A DNA stretch of 64,000 bases. It comes from Platanthera guangdongensis. Its lineage: Eukaryota; Streptophyta; Magnoliopsida; Asparagales; Orchidaceae. Shown piece by piece: positions 40,750-50,268 of this stretch (position 1 is the stretch's first letter; the number at the start of each line of letters is the position of its first letter). Location: positions 165,993,220 through 166,057,219 of the forward strand of contig CM077162.1 in NCBI GenBank assembly GCA_039583875.1, given 5' to 3'. A program made the position numbers and the translations under genes. The notes beneath the pieces were generated by a model. That model was given only the letters and a program-made list of their open reading frames with translations. It made no database searches and had not been told where the DNA came from.

Positions 40750-41892
40750 AACACAGGATTATATACACCCTTACCAGTCCCACTTAGGCCCTGGGAGGAT
40801 ATTAGTATGAACTTTGTACTTGGATTGCCACGCACGGTTCCGAAACACGACTCCATCTTTGTTGTCATTGATCGTTTTTCCAAGATGGCACACTTCATAG
40901 CCTGCTCTAGGACTGTTGATGCATCACACGTTGCATCCATTTTCATTCGGGACGTCTTTAGGTTACATGGTCTATCGAAGTCCATAGTCTCCGACAGGGA
41001 TGTTAGGTTTGTGAGTTACTTTTGGAAGACCCTATGGTACAAAATGGGCACTACCCTGAAGTTTTCATCTACATATCACCCTCAGACTGACGGACAGACT
41101 GAGGTTATGAACTGCAGTCTAGGGAATTTGCTTAGATGTCTTGTTGGCGAGCATGTGGCGAGTTGGGACTCCGTGCTTCCCGTCGCGGAGTTCGCATACA
41201 ATAGTTCGGTCAATAGGTCCACCGGGTTGAGCCCATTTCACATAGTATTAGAGTATGAACCCAAGAAGCCCATCGACCTCATTCCTTGTCCATTAGAGTC
41301 CCGTCCAAGTGAGTCCGCCGAGTCATTTGCACGTCATTTGCATGATTTACATGAGTCAGTCCGTCGACAAATTATCTCAAGTAATGAAAACTATAAGACC
41401 CATGCAGACTTAAACAGGAGAGAACATGTTTTCAACGAAGTCGAGCAGGTAATGGTCTGAATCCGGGTGAAGAGGCTCCCACCGGGGCCTGCCAAGAAAT
41501 TAAGCGCTAAACGACTGGGTCCCTACTCGATCATTAAGCAGATCGGGACAATTTCCTATGAGCTGAATTTTCCCGCGAGTATAGGCATCCATCAGGTGTT
41601 CAACGTTGAGGACTTGACTCCGTATTACGAACCTCGTGAATATTCGGACCCGAGTCGGGATGATCACCACCACCCCACCTCATCACCAGCAACAACTTCC
41701 TCCTGCTCACCTCTACCACTTGTCTTGCCCCCTGCTGTACGCACCCCTGGGAGTCCTTCACCTTTGGTGATACCGTCCGCACCCCGGATCGCTCTGGGTT
41801 CCACTTCACGAGGGCAGTATACTGAGAATATTACAGATATCGTCGCCCATCAGTACGTCCCTACCACCACTGGACTTTCAGCCGCTACCTAG
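40750..41892 (+). pseudogene. pol: Gypsy integrase core and C-terminal region, one stop
   Basis: The integrase core has the first catalytic position as N (MNFVLGLPRT, where D is usual), the second D in SDRDVRF and E in DGQTEV. A TGA at 41458-41460, fitting a CG-to-TG change in an Arg codon, interrupts the frame. Beyond it come the GPY-like 'LGPYSIIKQIG' and 'HQVFNVEDLTPYY' segments. Then a Pro/Ser-rich tail follows. The copy is inactive. Confidence 0.85.
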
Positions 41893-42027
41893 TTCGTTGG
41901 AGAGGCCGCTCCGCCTCTGATAACACGTGGATTCTACCAACTGAGTTGGATCGACTCGCCCCGGGGCTTTGACGACAGTATGATCATCTCCATTCATCAG
42001 AGATGAATTCTTTTCAGTTGGGGGGAG

Positions 42028-42424
42028 TTGATGGGGGACCCTCGGAGGCACATGACAAGGTGGGGCCCACTTTTGTCTATTCTGGCTGGAAGACTTGATC
42101 GGAGGGACGATCTGATCCCACGGATGGGTCCTGATGCGCGTCGCGAATCGTTTTGATATATAACTTTGTTATTTTCAGTTCTTTTTTCCATTTATTTAGC
42201 ACGTGGACGCGTCGGCCAATCATAGCCGTCAATCCCGGGTTGCCCTAATGTTTAGAATATTCTAAATAGGAGTGTTTGAGTCTTGGAGAGGCATTGTTGG
42301 TTTTGGAGGAAGTCATTCCCGGAACTCCGCGATCAAGCCACGGTGCCGACGCCGTGGAGCCCTAGGTGCCGACTCCTAGTGGTGGAACTTCATCCCCAAG
42401 GTAAACCCTAACCCCCTCCATCAT
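42028..42424 (+). repeat. Candidate 3' LTR of the gypsy fragment
   Basis: A purine tract TTGGGGGGAG precedes TGATGGGGGACC. About 400 bp on, CCCCCTCCATCA gives a matching inverted terminus. No second LTR is present to confirm the right end; it could extend further. Confidence 0.45.
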
Positions 42425-43344
42425 TTTCCACCTCCTCCTTCCCCATCCAGCCACTAAATCCCCTCTAAAACCACATCTGAAACCCACCGGCCTGCTGCCA
42501 GGATAGCAGCCCCTCTCCTTCCCGTTTTCAGTCCCACCGCCCCTCCCCTGTGCCTGGAAAACCGCCGCCGGCCTGCTGCTAACAAAATAGCACAGGTAGC
42601 CCCTTCCCCTCAGAAAACTGACCCCCCCTTGGGCCTCCTTTGCCCTAGCCGACCCCTCCTCCTCTTCCCCTTCGTGGATCCACTTCCCGCTGCTCCGAAA
42701 ACCCTAGATCTATCTTGATCTAGTGTTACCACCCTCAACCGGCCTCCCCCTTTCTTGGATCAACCCCGATCCGAGAGACCCAACCCCGATCTGCAATTCT
42801 CCATAACTACTTCACCATTCCTAACCCGGATCCGCTCTCCACCACCGGATCTACCCTTCCCTTGGCCGGATCCTTCCCTATTTGGCCGGATCTACCCGTT
42901 CTCAGCCCACCGCAACCCTTCTCCACCGCGGCAGCCACCGTCCCAACACGTAAACCCAGATCTGCCCTCAAAACCGCCGGATCTTCCCCGCCTCGGACAT
43001 TCCCTTATTTGTGAGTTTTTGTTGTATGGAAATCTAATTTTCAGGACTTGAATATTGTTTGGATTACTCATATTTGTTTGAATATTTATTTGTGGAATTT
43101 TGCCCCGTAAAGATTTGTGACAGCAGGAAGGAGCCATCCATGACGTGCTTAGTTTTGTCCCTCCGTTTGGAGGAAAGCCTTGCTTAATCGCTCAAACTGA
43201 AATTGTTTTTGCTTATATTTTGAATGTGTGGGTTGTGACTTTCATTTGAATTAATTGTCGGGCAGATTTTGGTGCATTTACATGTAGTATCCATGTGTCC
43301 ACTCACTTAAGTAGTCTAGGTTGCACGGCACACAACCTACCCTA
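42425..43344. other. C/T-rich then AT-rich region without recognised features
   Basis: The first 600 bp are rich in CC, CCGG and GATC, like a plant gene leader or LTR U5. The remainder is AT-rich. I find no convincing reading frame or terminus. It may be the rest of the gypsy LTR. Confidence 0.4.
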
Positions 43345-43990
43345 CATCACTTTCTCTTCATTGCTCTGACATCTTCTTTAACTTCAGTATCTTATTGAAA
43401 AAACATATAATCCGCAAAATTCATTCATTTCCTAAACATTTCCATACTTCGATGGGTATATCTTTTGGCCCAACCGCATTTCCATTTTTCATTTTATTTA
43501 GAACATCTTTTACCTCTGATACTTGAATTTTAAAATAAAATGTTATATTATTATACTTCTCTGATTTACTTAACTCTTTCAAGTTCAATTCATTGTCCTT
43601 TGTTTATTATATAGTTGATAAAAGTATCTTTTCCATCGTTCTTTAATATCCACATCAACCATCAAAACTGTATCTGTCTCATCTTTTATGCATTTTACTT
43701 GACTTAAATCTCTTGTCTTTCTTTTTTTTAGCTCGAGCAATTTTATATATGTCACACTCTCCATCTTTGGTATCTAGTCGCTTATAAAATTCTTCATAAG
43801 CTTGACTTCTTGTTTTACTTATTGCATGTTTAGTTTCTTTTTTGATGACTTTATAGCTGACTAAGTTTTCATCATTCTTACAAATGTAGAGTGATTTATA
43901 GATGACCCTCTTTGCCCTCACTTTGTCTTGCACTTCCTCTTTCCATCACCAAAATTCTTTAATTTCTCAAATGATCCATATTCATAAAGG
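43345..43990 (-). mobile_element. RTE LINE fragment, inverted 5' part
   Basis: On the minus strand the translation matches the plant RTE stretch between endonuclease and RT: about 43933-43679 encodes a Lys-rich segment with 'AYEEFYKRLDTKDGE' and 'KIARAKKKK'. Further on, 'MKNGNAVGPKDIPIEVWK' of the RT finger is readable. The frame is broken. Confidence 0.7.
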
Positions 43991-44099
43991 TGATTAAATT
44001 TTACGTTGGTCGTCTATCTAACACAACCCTCGCCATTTTTCATCCGGGCTTGGGACCGACATAGACTGGTTTTATAACTTGCAAGTTTCCTTTAATTTT

Positions 44100-44516
44100 G
44101 TGATTAAATGCAATACCTTGGTGTTTATTGTTTGTGGATGATATCATTTTGGTTGATGAAACGCACGTGTGTGTAATCTCTGTCAACTTCATTTACTAGG
44201 AATGAATATATTGGGCATAAGACAAGAGTGACATCAATTCCAGAGAAGATGTGAGAAGCTCGATTAAGATGGTTTGGACACATATAAAGGAGACCATTAG
44301 AGGCACCTGTTAGATATTTTGAGAGTTCAGTCACTAGACATGTTAAACGGGGGAGAGGTAGACCAATAAAGACTTGGAATGAAACTATAAAAAAGACATG
44401 ATGTACTTAGGCATTAGTGAGATATGACTAAAGGTAGGGCAAAATGGTGACAAAGGATCTATATAGCCGATTCTAGTATAGTGGGATAAAAGCTTGAGTA
44501 TTGTTGTTGTAATTGC
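44100..44516 (+). mobile_element. RTE LINE fragment, sense 3' part with tail
   Basis: The plus strand reads FVDDIILVDET (the RT catalytic motif, usually FADD), then after an internal deletion RWFGHI*RRPLEAPVR and GRGRPIKTW, the C terminus of plant RTE. It ends GTGGGATAAAAGCTTGAGTA followed by TTGTTGTTG-like sequence (44480-44516), the usual RTE tail. Together with 43345-43990 it looks like one insertion with 5' inversion. Confidence 0.75.
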
Positions 44517-44849
44517 AATATTATCAATAATTAGAAGAACTATAACATTCAGTTTTCAAATATTATTGCATCATGGATTAATTTTGTTAGCGTAGCTCAA
44601 AGAAGACAGTTAATAAAACCTTTTGAAGGGCAACACATATCTTCCTTATGTATGATTATAAGAGGGATTGAGAATTATATCTCCCTCAAACTTAAATGTA
44701 CATATGGAATACTCAATGCCCCCCTCTGGTGAGTGTACATTATAGAAGCCAAACTTGTCAAATATATAGTTAATACTTAGGACACAACATTATTATTGTA
44801 TGGAATCACTTAATTGATCATTTGAACTAACGACGAGTGTGTAATCTCA

Positions 44850-45110
44850 TTCAACTGCATTTTTTGGTCTGATAAAGTGAAAGTCAATCTCAAAAAGTTT
44901 CGCCCTTTCACGGAATACAAGATTTGATGCAGTATGAATTGTGATTTGATTCTCACACATGAGCTTCATGAGTTCTTCTTGAGGTAGCCAAACTCAGTAG
45001 GAAGTTGTTTTAGTCATGTCAACTCACATGTAGTTACTGTCATAACTTTATCTCAACTTCAACACTAACTCGCAAAAATATTTTGTTTCTTGCTTTTTCA
45101 TAGGATTCAA
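44850..45110 (-). pseudogene. pol: Decayed copia RNase H remnant
   Basis: The minus strand, read with stops, gives CELTWLKQLLTEFGYL, then a stretch like [30 protein letters not shown] of copia RNase H. It is the 3' part of an old minus-strand copia element. Confidence 0.6.
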
Positions 45111-45132
45111 ATCACAACCTCTTGTTGCCTTA

Positions 45133-45582
45133 GTTATTAAAGGCGCATCAAGGCGCAAAAAGAGTCTTGGAGCCTAGATGCAAGGCTCAAGACGCAGGAG
45201 CGCGCCTAACGAAGGCAAATAAACAACCACATTCATTTAAAAAAAATAAACATTAAACATCAATTCAACTCTTGATCAGATTTTTCATCTATTCTACTCA
45301 TTAATCATTATTTACTATCATTTATATCTTTTTAAAAAATATAATTAATGTGGTTATTTGCATCATATCTAAGTCTTAACACTCGATTGTTTTTCACAAA
45401 TACTAAATCAAGCAAAATTTATTGAGTTCTTGCATTATTTCTTTCTTTCTTTTGGAGAAAAAAGTTTGCAACAGAAATCGCACCCAGGTGTGCCTTTTAT
45501 GCTTCAAAGACCAAAAAGCGCAGAAAGGCGCAAGCCTCTGAGCCTGAAGCCTTATGCGTGCCTGAAGCGCGCTTTTAATAAC
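45133..45582. mobile_element. Fold-back (MITE-like) element
   Basis: GTTATTAAAGGCGC at the left and its near-exact inverse GCGCTTTTAATAAC at the right form terminal arms of about 14 bp. Inside each arm, AAGGCGC/GCGCC repeats continue. About 450 bp, noncoding. It lies between two pieces of a copia remnant. Confidence 0.55.
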
Positions 45583-45699
45583 ATAACTCGTTGCTCCTCA
45601 CACAAATAACAAAGACCAGAAGGATCACACTCGCATCCGAGGATATGTCTTGACATGTTATTTTGAAGTAATTTTTTTACCCGAAATGCATTGATATTT

Positions 45700-46000
45700 C
45701 CTTGTATCCGCATAAGACTTCCTTTGTCTAGATATATGTGTTGCGTGGAGGATCTATTGGAGTATCAAAAGACTTTAAATATAACATGCATGTTAACTTC
45801 CTCCAGAGTATCAAAAACATTTCTTTGAGTGATGAAGAGGTCTCTCTTTGCTCCAGCTACTTTGATTCCTAGTTGTTCTCTACACTACTAGTATATACTT
45901 CAATCATATTCTTAGTTCAAATGTTGGTGTAAACGACCTTGAGTCCATTGATAAAACTTTCATTGTGATCAACAATAAACCAACTCAGATTTCCTTTCAG
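45700..46000 (-). pseudogene. pol: Decayed copia RT end remnant
   Basis: The minus strand reads LGIKVAGAKRDLFITQRNVFDTL, like the LGIEVARSKKGIFISQRKYVLDLL region of copia RT, and then a TPIDP-like piece. With 44850-45110 it forms one minus-strand element split by the fold-back element. Confidence 0.55.
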
Positions 46001-47158
46001 TAACAAATCTTGGGTTTACATGGAGAAACTAAAACACAGCATTCAAAAAAACATTATTGTTGTTTAGTTAATGGAGAGATGGTGATAAATAAAAACAAAA
46101 TTCAACAAAATTTGAGTAAGGTAACCTTGGTGACAAGAGAAAGTACTAAGGTAAGATTACATGGAGAAACTACAACACGGAAAGCAATTTTGTCTTGGAT
46201 AGATCATTTAATGCGGTTAATATAACGTGCAGTACTATTCCCCCCCCCCCCACCCCCCACCCCCACCACAGACACACGCACACAATCATTTTTAAATTGG
46301 AGGGTATAAATTTCTCTATGTGCTCTTCTATCATGTCTGGTCTTATAAATAATTATTCTACCAAAGTACTGTTCTTTTATGATTAGAAGGTAACGATTTC
46401 CAAAAAGTTTTTTATGTGGTCACATAACTAAATTTTGCCCTTTCCTCTTCTCACTAAACTGTATTGTAGTATTTTCCACAAGTGAGAGTTTGACCAATCA
46501 ACTTGAGGTTGACAAAACATGAAGTTCATTTCCTTTAATATAACTCTCCATTGAAAAAATAATCATATTTTTCTACTTATTCCGAGAATTCTTCTACTTA
46601 GGATTTATCCTCTAATCATCAAACATTTGCTTTAATTTTTGTCTAATGTCTATCGATTTTTTCAGAAATATGAGAAAATTTGTGATGTAGTACTTGATTA
46701 TCATTTGCCACGGCAAATTCGTGGTGTAACTCCAATTGGAGTTGGATTCCTTCTAATATGGTGTTTTGCTTAATTAAAACTTCTTGCCCCATCAAATTGT
46801 CTGATGGGTTGAGTTCGTATCTTGAGTTCCTTGTTTTCAATGAAAATAAATTAAATGCAATAAAAAATTCTGGTTTTATTTTATCCTAAAATGACCAAAA
46901 GTCAACTTTAATTTGTTCATTTAAATGCTTATCAGTTTTCTAAATCCTAGGAGGATGTTCACAATGCGTCTCTCCTTTGTTATCATTTTACTTTGTAGGA
47001 TCTTTGCTCTCTCCTTCATTCTTGGTTAGTCATTACTATATTTCCTGTGTTGAGAGTGGTTGTAAGAAACTCCAGTTAGTGTTAGATGCCTTCTAATGTG
47101 GCATCTTACTTAAATAGGATTTCGTACAATATTACATCATCTGAAGAGGTTGTATTCT
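46001..47158. other. AT-rich region without recognised features
   Basis: It contains a poly-C tract at about 46241-46264. One minus-strand frame at 46643-46840 is open for 65 codons but resembles nothing I recognise. Probably old, eroded transposon sequence. Confidence 0.4.
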
Positions 47159-47524
47159 GTTACGGGTCCTTCGTCAGTTTTCTTGTATTATTATTTATAT
47201 GTTGAGTCGAGACTTGTTGTATTGAGTCATAGTCGTCGTAGCGTTTAAGTGTTTTTAATATTTGATATATGTTTGATATTTACGGTTATGCCGTTGACGT
47301 CTATATATATAGGGCCCTTGAGGTCATGTAAGGATTATGCAAGAAATGTATCAAAGTCTCTTTTTCTCCCTCCAGCTTCTTCTTTTCTCACCCCTCCATT
47401 TAAGGGTTTCAACTTCTCTCATCTCCTCCACCATTTCTAGTGTTAACAACCCTTGTATCCCTAGCTCCATTCGCACCTCCCGCTGCCATCTGACAAACCA
47501 CCAATGAGGCACATAAGAAACTTA
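47159..47524 (+). repeat. LTR-like repeat, copy 1 (about 370 bp)
   Basis: It is about 85% identical to the next ~375 bp. It contains CTATATATATAGGGCC, a TATA-like site, and ends CACATAAGAAACTTAGTATAC, where the tail resembles a degraded primer site. Confidence 0.65.
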
Positions 47525-47900
47525 GTATACATGTCCTCCGTTTGTTATCTTGTATTATTATTATTTAGATGTTGAGTCGAGTAACTGTATCGAGTCATGT
47601 TGTATTGAGTCATAGTAGTCGTAGCGTTTAAGTGTTTTTAATATTTGATATATATTTGGTATTTGCAGTTATGTCATTGATGCCTATATATAGGGCCTTT
47701 GGGTCATGTAAGGATTATGCAATAAATATTTCAAAGTCTCTTTCTCTCCTTAAAGCTTCTTCTTTTCTCATTCCCTCCTTCTAGGGTTTCAAATTCTGTC
47801 ATCTCCTCCACCATTTATAGGGTTAACAACCCTTGTATCCCCACCTCCATCCGCACCTCTCGCTGTCACCCGATAAACCAACAACGAGGCACATAACAAA
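47525..47900 (+). repeat. LTR-like repeat, copy 2, before a primer site
   Basis: It is a direct tandem copy of the preceding repeat. It contains CCTATATATAGGGCC and ends GCACATAACAAAC, followed by TTGGTATCAGAGC. The primer site marks it as a copia 5' LTR. Confidence 0.7.
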
Positions 47901-47902
47901 CT

Positions 47903-47914
47903 TGGTATCAGAGC
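47903..47914 (+). other. Primer binding site after the tandem LTR-like repeats
   Basis: TGGTATCAGAGC is the standard copia initiator tRNA-Met primer site. Confidence 0.8.
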
Positions 47915-48540
47915 TAACGTTCCTCTTCTGCCAACGCAAACCAACACTTCTCCAATCTGTAGAAGTCTCCAGCAAGCCGCTCCCCACACCAAGCATCGAC
48001 ATCCAAACAGCAGGGTCGCAGCTTCACGTCGCTGTTTCCACAGCCGCCGCATCCTCTCCCGCATAGCAACTTAGAGATCTCCACCCCCCATCTCTGCTAC
48101 TTCGATCCACGACTATACCGCTTTTGTCGTTTCTGGCGCTTCACGTGCCAACTGCCGTCCCCGTGCTTCCCATCACAGCGGAATCGTCTCCTTCTCTCGA
48201 ACCTCCATTGAGATATTCTCATTTCCTTAGCGATCGACGCCTGCTACTTTTTCACCAGCGCCAGCTCCCCGTGGTCGAACACTCTCGTCTTCCACTGCAA
48301 GCAGCACATCCAGCCATTCCGTCTGCCATCTTCGCATGACACGCCGCCGCATGTTGCTCCGTCCCTTCGAGCCCACGCCATCAGAGCGCCTCGTTTCGTT
48401 CCATATTGAGTCTCATCCCTGCCTGGTGGAGCCCCGTCCAGTTCACTACCAATGCACCCCTACCTTCCTCGAAGCACACCCAACAAGCCTATTCATGGCT
48501 AAGATTTTCTTTATTGATTTATTATTTTAATTAATTCTTA
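47915..48540 (+). other. Leader-like region of an old copia element
   Basis: C-rich sequence with short open frames, none recognised. It may be the 5' leader and start of gag of the element whose LTR ends at 47900. Confidence 0.35.
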
Positions 48541-48893
48541 TGTTGAATTAATTAAGTGATTAATTACTTTAGATGTCCGCTCCATTAACCACCACCGACA
48601 AAACCTCATCGCACAATACTCGTGCGGCTTGATAGTTTTAAAGTGCGGATCAACTGTGTGCTCCAAACTCAACTTGTCGAGCACCGCAGCTTTCCACGCC
48701 CCGCGGGCAGCTATTCCATAACCCTGACTCCCTCGTTTACCCCGCCACAGACTATTGGCGTATTTTCTGATTTATTCACGTGTTTCTTTATGGAATGGTT
48801 TTTATCCCACATTGCGGGTTACCTTTACTTGTATTCGGATCTCATATTTATATCCCCTATAGTGGAAGAATAAATCAACTCTCTAATTTCTCA
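48541..48893 (+). repeat. Candidate second copia LTR
   Basis: It starts TGTTGAATTAATTAAG, ends AATTTCTCA and is followed ten bases later by TGGTATCAGAGG (48903). It contains a TATTTATATCC TATA-like site. No partner LTR lies in the window, so both ends are uncertain. Confidence 0.4.
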
Positions 48894-48902
48894 AATCTAA
48901 TT

Positions 48903-48914
48903 TGGTATCAGAGG
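48903..48914 (+). other. Second candidate primer binding site
   Basis: TGGTATCAGAGG. It implies that the coding part of Ty-E may belong to this LTR and not to the tandem pair at 47159-47900. Confidence 0.6.
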
Positions 48915-49034
48915 ATCCTGTCTCCTGATCCCGAACTCACCGAACCCGCATCCCGCATCTCGTCTCCCGATCCCTAACACGTTCGTTGTGCGAGTATTTT
49001 TCCTTTCTCTCTGGGCAATTCCAGGAGCTTTCTG

Positions 49035-49480
49035 ATGCCACTTAGTGCCTTTCCACTTCCAGAGGATCTGCTTGTTTCCAAGAGGAGACAGGAGAAGCGG
49101 GAGACCTACCAGTTCCTGATGGGGTTACGGCCCGAGTTTGAGCAGATTCGGGTTCAGATTGTCAGCATGAATCCACTTCCTCATATATTGGATGCTTATT
49201 TCATGGTGGAGGAGCATGAGCACCGTGCCCTCCTGAACGCTGTTTCATCAGTTCCAGCTTCTGTTCCTTTTCCAGACCAAATGGCTTTTGCTTCCGGTCA
49301 TACTTCTTCTGTGCGGGGGGGGGGGGGGGGGGGGGGGGGGGGTGCTGTACTATTACCTCTAAAGGTCACGGGGGTGGCCGCGGCAGCCCATTTTCCTCTG
49401 TTCAGTGTCAGCACTTCCTATGGACTAGTCATGAGAAGGCCCGATGCTGGCTGCTCTTTTCTCACCTTCGCCAGCAGTCG
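49035..49480 (+). pseudogene. gag: Ty-E gag fragment
   Basis: About 90 residues match the C-terminal part of copia gag (YQFLMGLRPEFEQIRVQIVSMNPLP, then the 'MVEEHEHR' region). A G-run (49315-49342) follows. Beyond it, in another frame, a zinc knuckle relic (CQHF...SHEKARCW) is visible. The N-terminal part of gag is missing between the primer site and 49035. Confidence 0.72.
49315..49342 (+). repeat. Poly-G tract in Ty-E gag
   Basis: About 28 G in a row, where a Gly-rich linker before the zinc knuckle is usual. The run length, and with it the frame, is not reliable. Confidence 0.75.
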
Positions 49481-49759
49481 AGCACCATTCGTTCTGTCAT
49501 CGCTACTTCTTCCAACTTTGGGGGCCTGCCTGATTCCGGTGCCTCGTCTGGGGTCCCTTCCGCCGGCTGAAGTCAGCTTATGGATCAAGTGCAGTAGCTT
49601 CAGTCTCAGCTCCAGATGCAGTCCCCGTTTCAGACTTTGCAATAACCTCTTCCTGCTCAGCAGTTGCCTGCCTCCTCATCGCTCTTGTCTACCTTAGCGT
49701 CTGCGACAGGTACCCCGACGACCTTCCATATCACTCAATAGAAGTCTTCCTCTCCCTAG

Positions 49760-50263
49760 ATGATTGACTTTGGGACCACTAATCACATGACTGGTGAGAC
49801 ACGCTTGTTCTCTTCTCCCGAGCCTCCGAGCGTCCATCGGCAGGTTCTCCTTGTCGATGGCTCTGTGACCCCCATTCTTCACCGGAGCACAGTTCCCTTG
49901 TCTCCCGCCTTCTCCTTGGGTTCAGTTATTCATGTTCCGAAGCTTGCTTTAAATCTCGTTTCTTTTAGTCAATTGACTCATTCGATGCACTGCTCGATGA
50001 CATTTTTTCCTTTTGACTATGTTTTTCAGGAGCAGACCACGAGGACTTTTGGCTACGACCGTGAGCGCGACGGGCTTTACCAGTTAGGTCTTCCACCTCC
50101 TTCGCCCTGTCTCTCACCCCTGTCCATCGCTGCAACTACTACTTCACCCGCTGTTTGGAATGACAAACTGTGGCATGCGAGTCCTCAGATTGTGTCGTCT
50201 CTTTTTTTAGTGTCTCGTTTGAGCACTCTTTTTAGTGTGATGAGTGTCGGCTTAGCAAACATA
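49760..50263 (+). pseudogene. pol: Ty-E protease and pre-integrase domain, split by Ty-D
   Basis: The protease motif reads MIDFGTTNHMTG; the catalytic DSG is DFG. A 'HVPKLALNLVSFSQL' segment and the pre-integrase region (LWHASPQIVSSL) follow. The frame runs into Ty-D at 50264-50268 and continues at 63260. Confidence 0.82.
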
Positions 50264-50268
50264 CATGC
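50264..50268 (+). other. Target site duplication of Ty-D, left copy (CATGC)
   Basis: CATGC precedes the terminal TG of Ty-D and is repeated at 63255-63259 directly after its other end. Confidence 0.96.

Larger units (their letters stand above)
40126..42424 (+). mobile_element. Gypsy-type retrotransposon fragment (3' half)
   Basis: It has RNase H, integrase and a candidate 3' LTR, in gypsy order (integrase after RNase H). The 5' half is missing. It is not related to the solo LTR at 24736-27049 by any visible terminus. The integrase resembles those of plant chromoviruses, but I see no chromodomain and do not assign a lineage. Confidence 0.8.

Noticed and set aside
42755..43051. 98-codon Pro-rich frame as a gene
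   Set aside because: Low-complexity CCGGATC-rich DNA, no conserved domain, and probably part of an LTR or leader.
46241..46264. Poly-C tract as a functional G-quadruplex
   Set aside because: One uninterrupted homopolymer with a few A; the length may be unreliable and nothing around it points to function. The poly-G runs at 39876 and 49315 are treated the same way.
46643..46840. 65-codon minus-strand frame (MKTRNSRYELNPSD...) as a host gene exon
   Set aside because: It looks faintly like a coiled-coil exon, but there is no start context, no splice site pair and no family I recognise.
47833..48530. Several frames of 60-90 codons after the tandem LTR repeats as gag
   Set aside because: None shows the copia gag signature; the composition is that of a C-rich leader.
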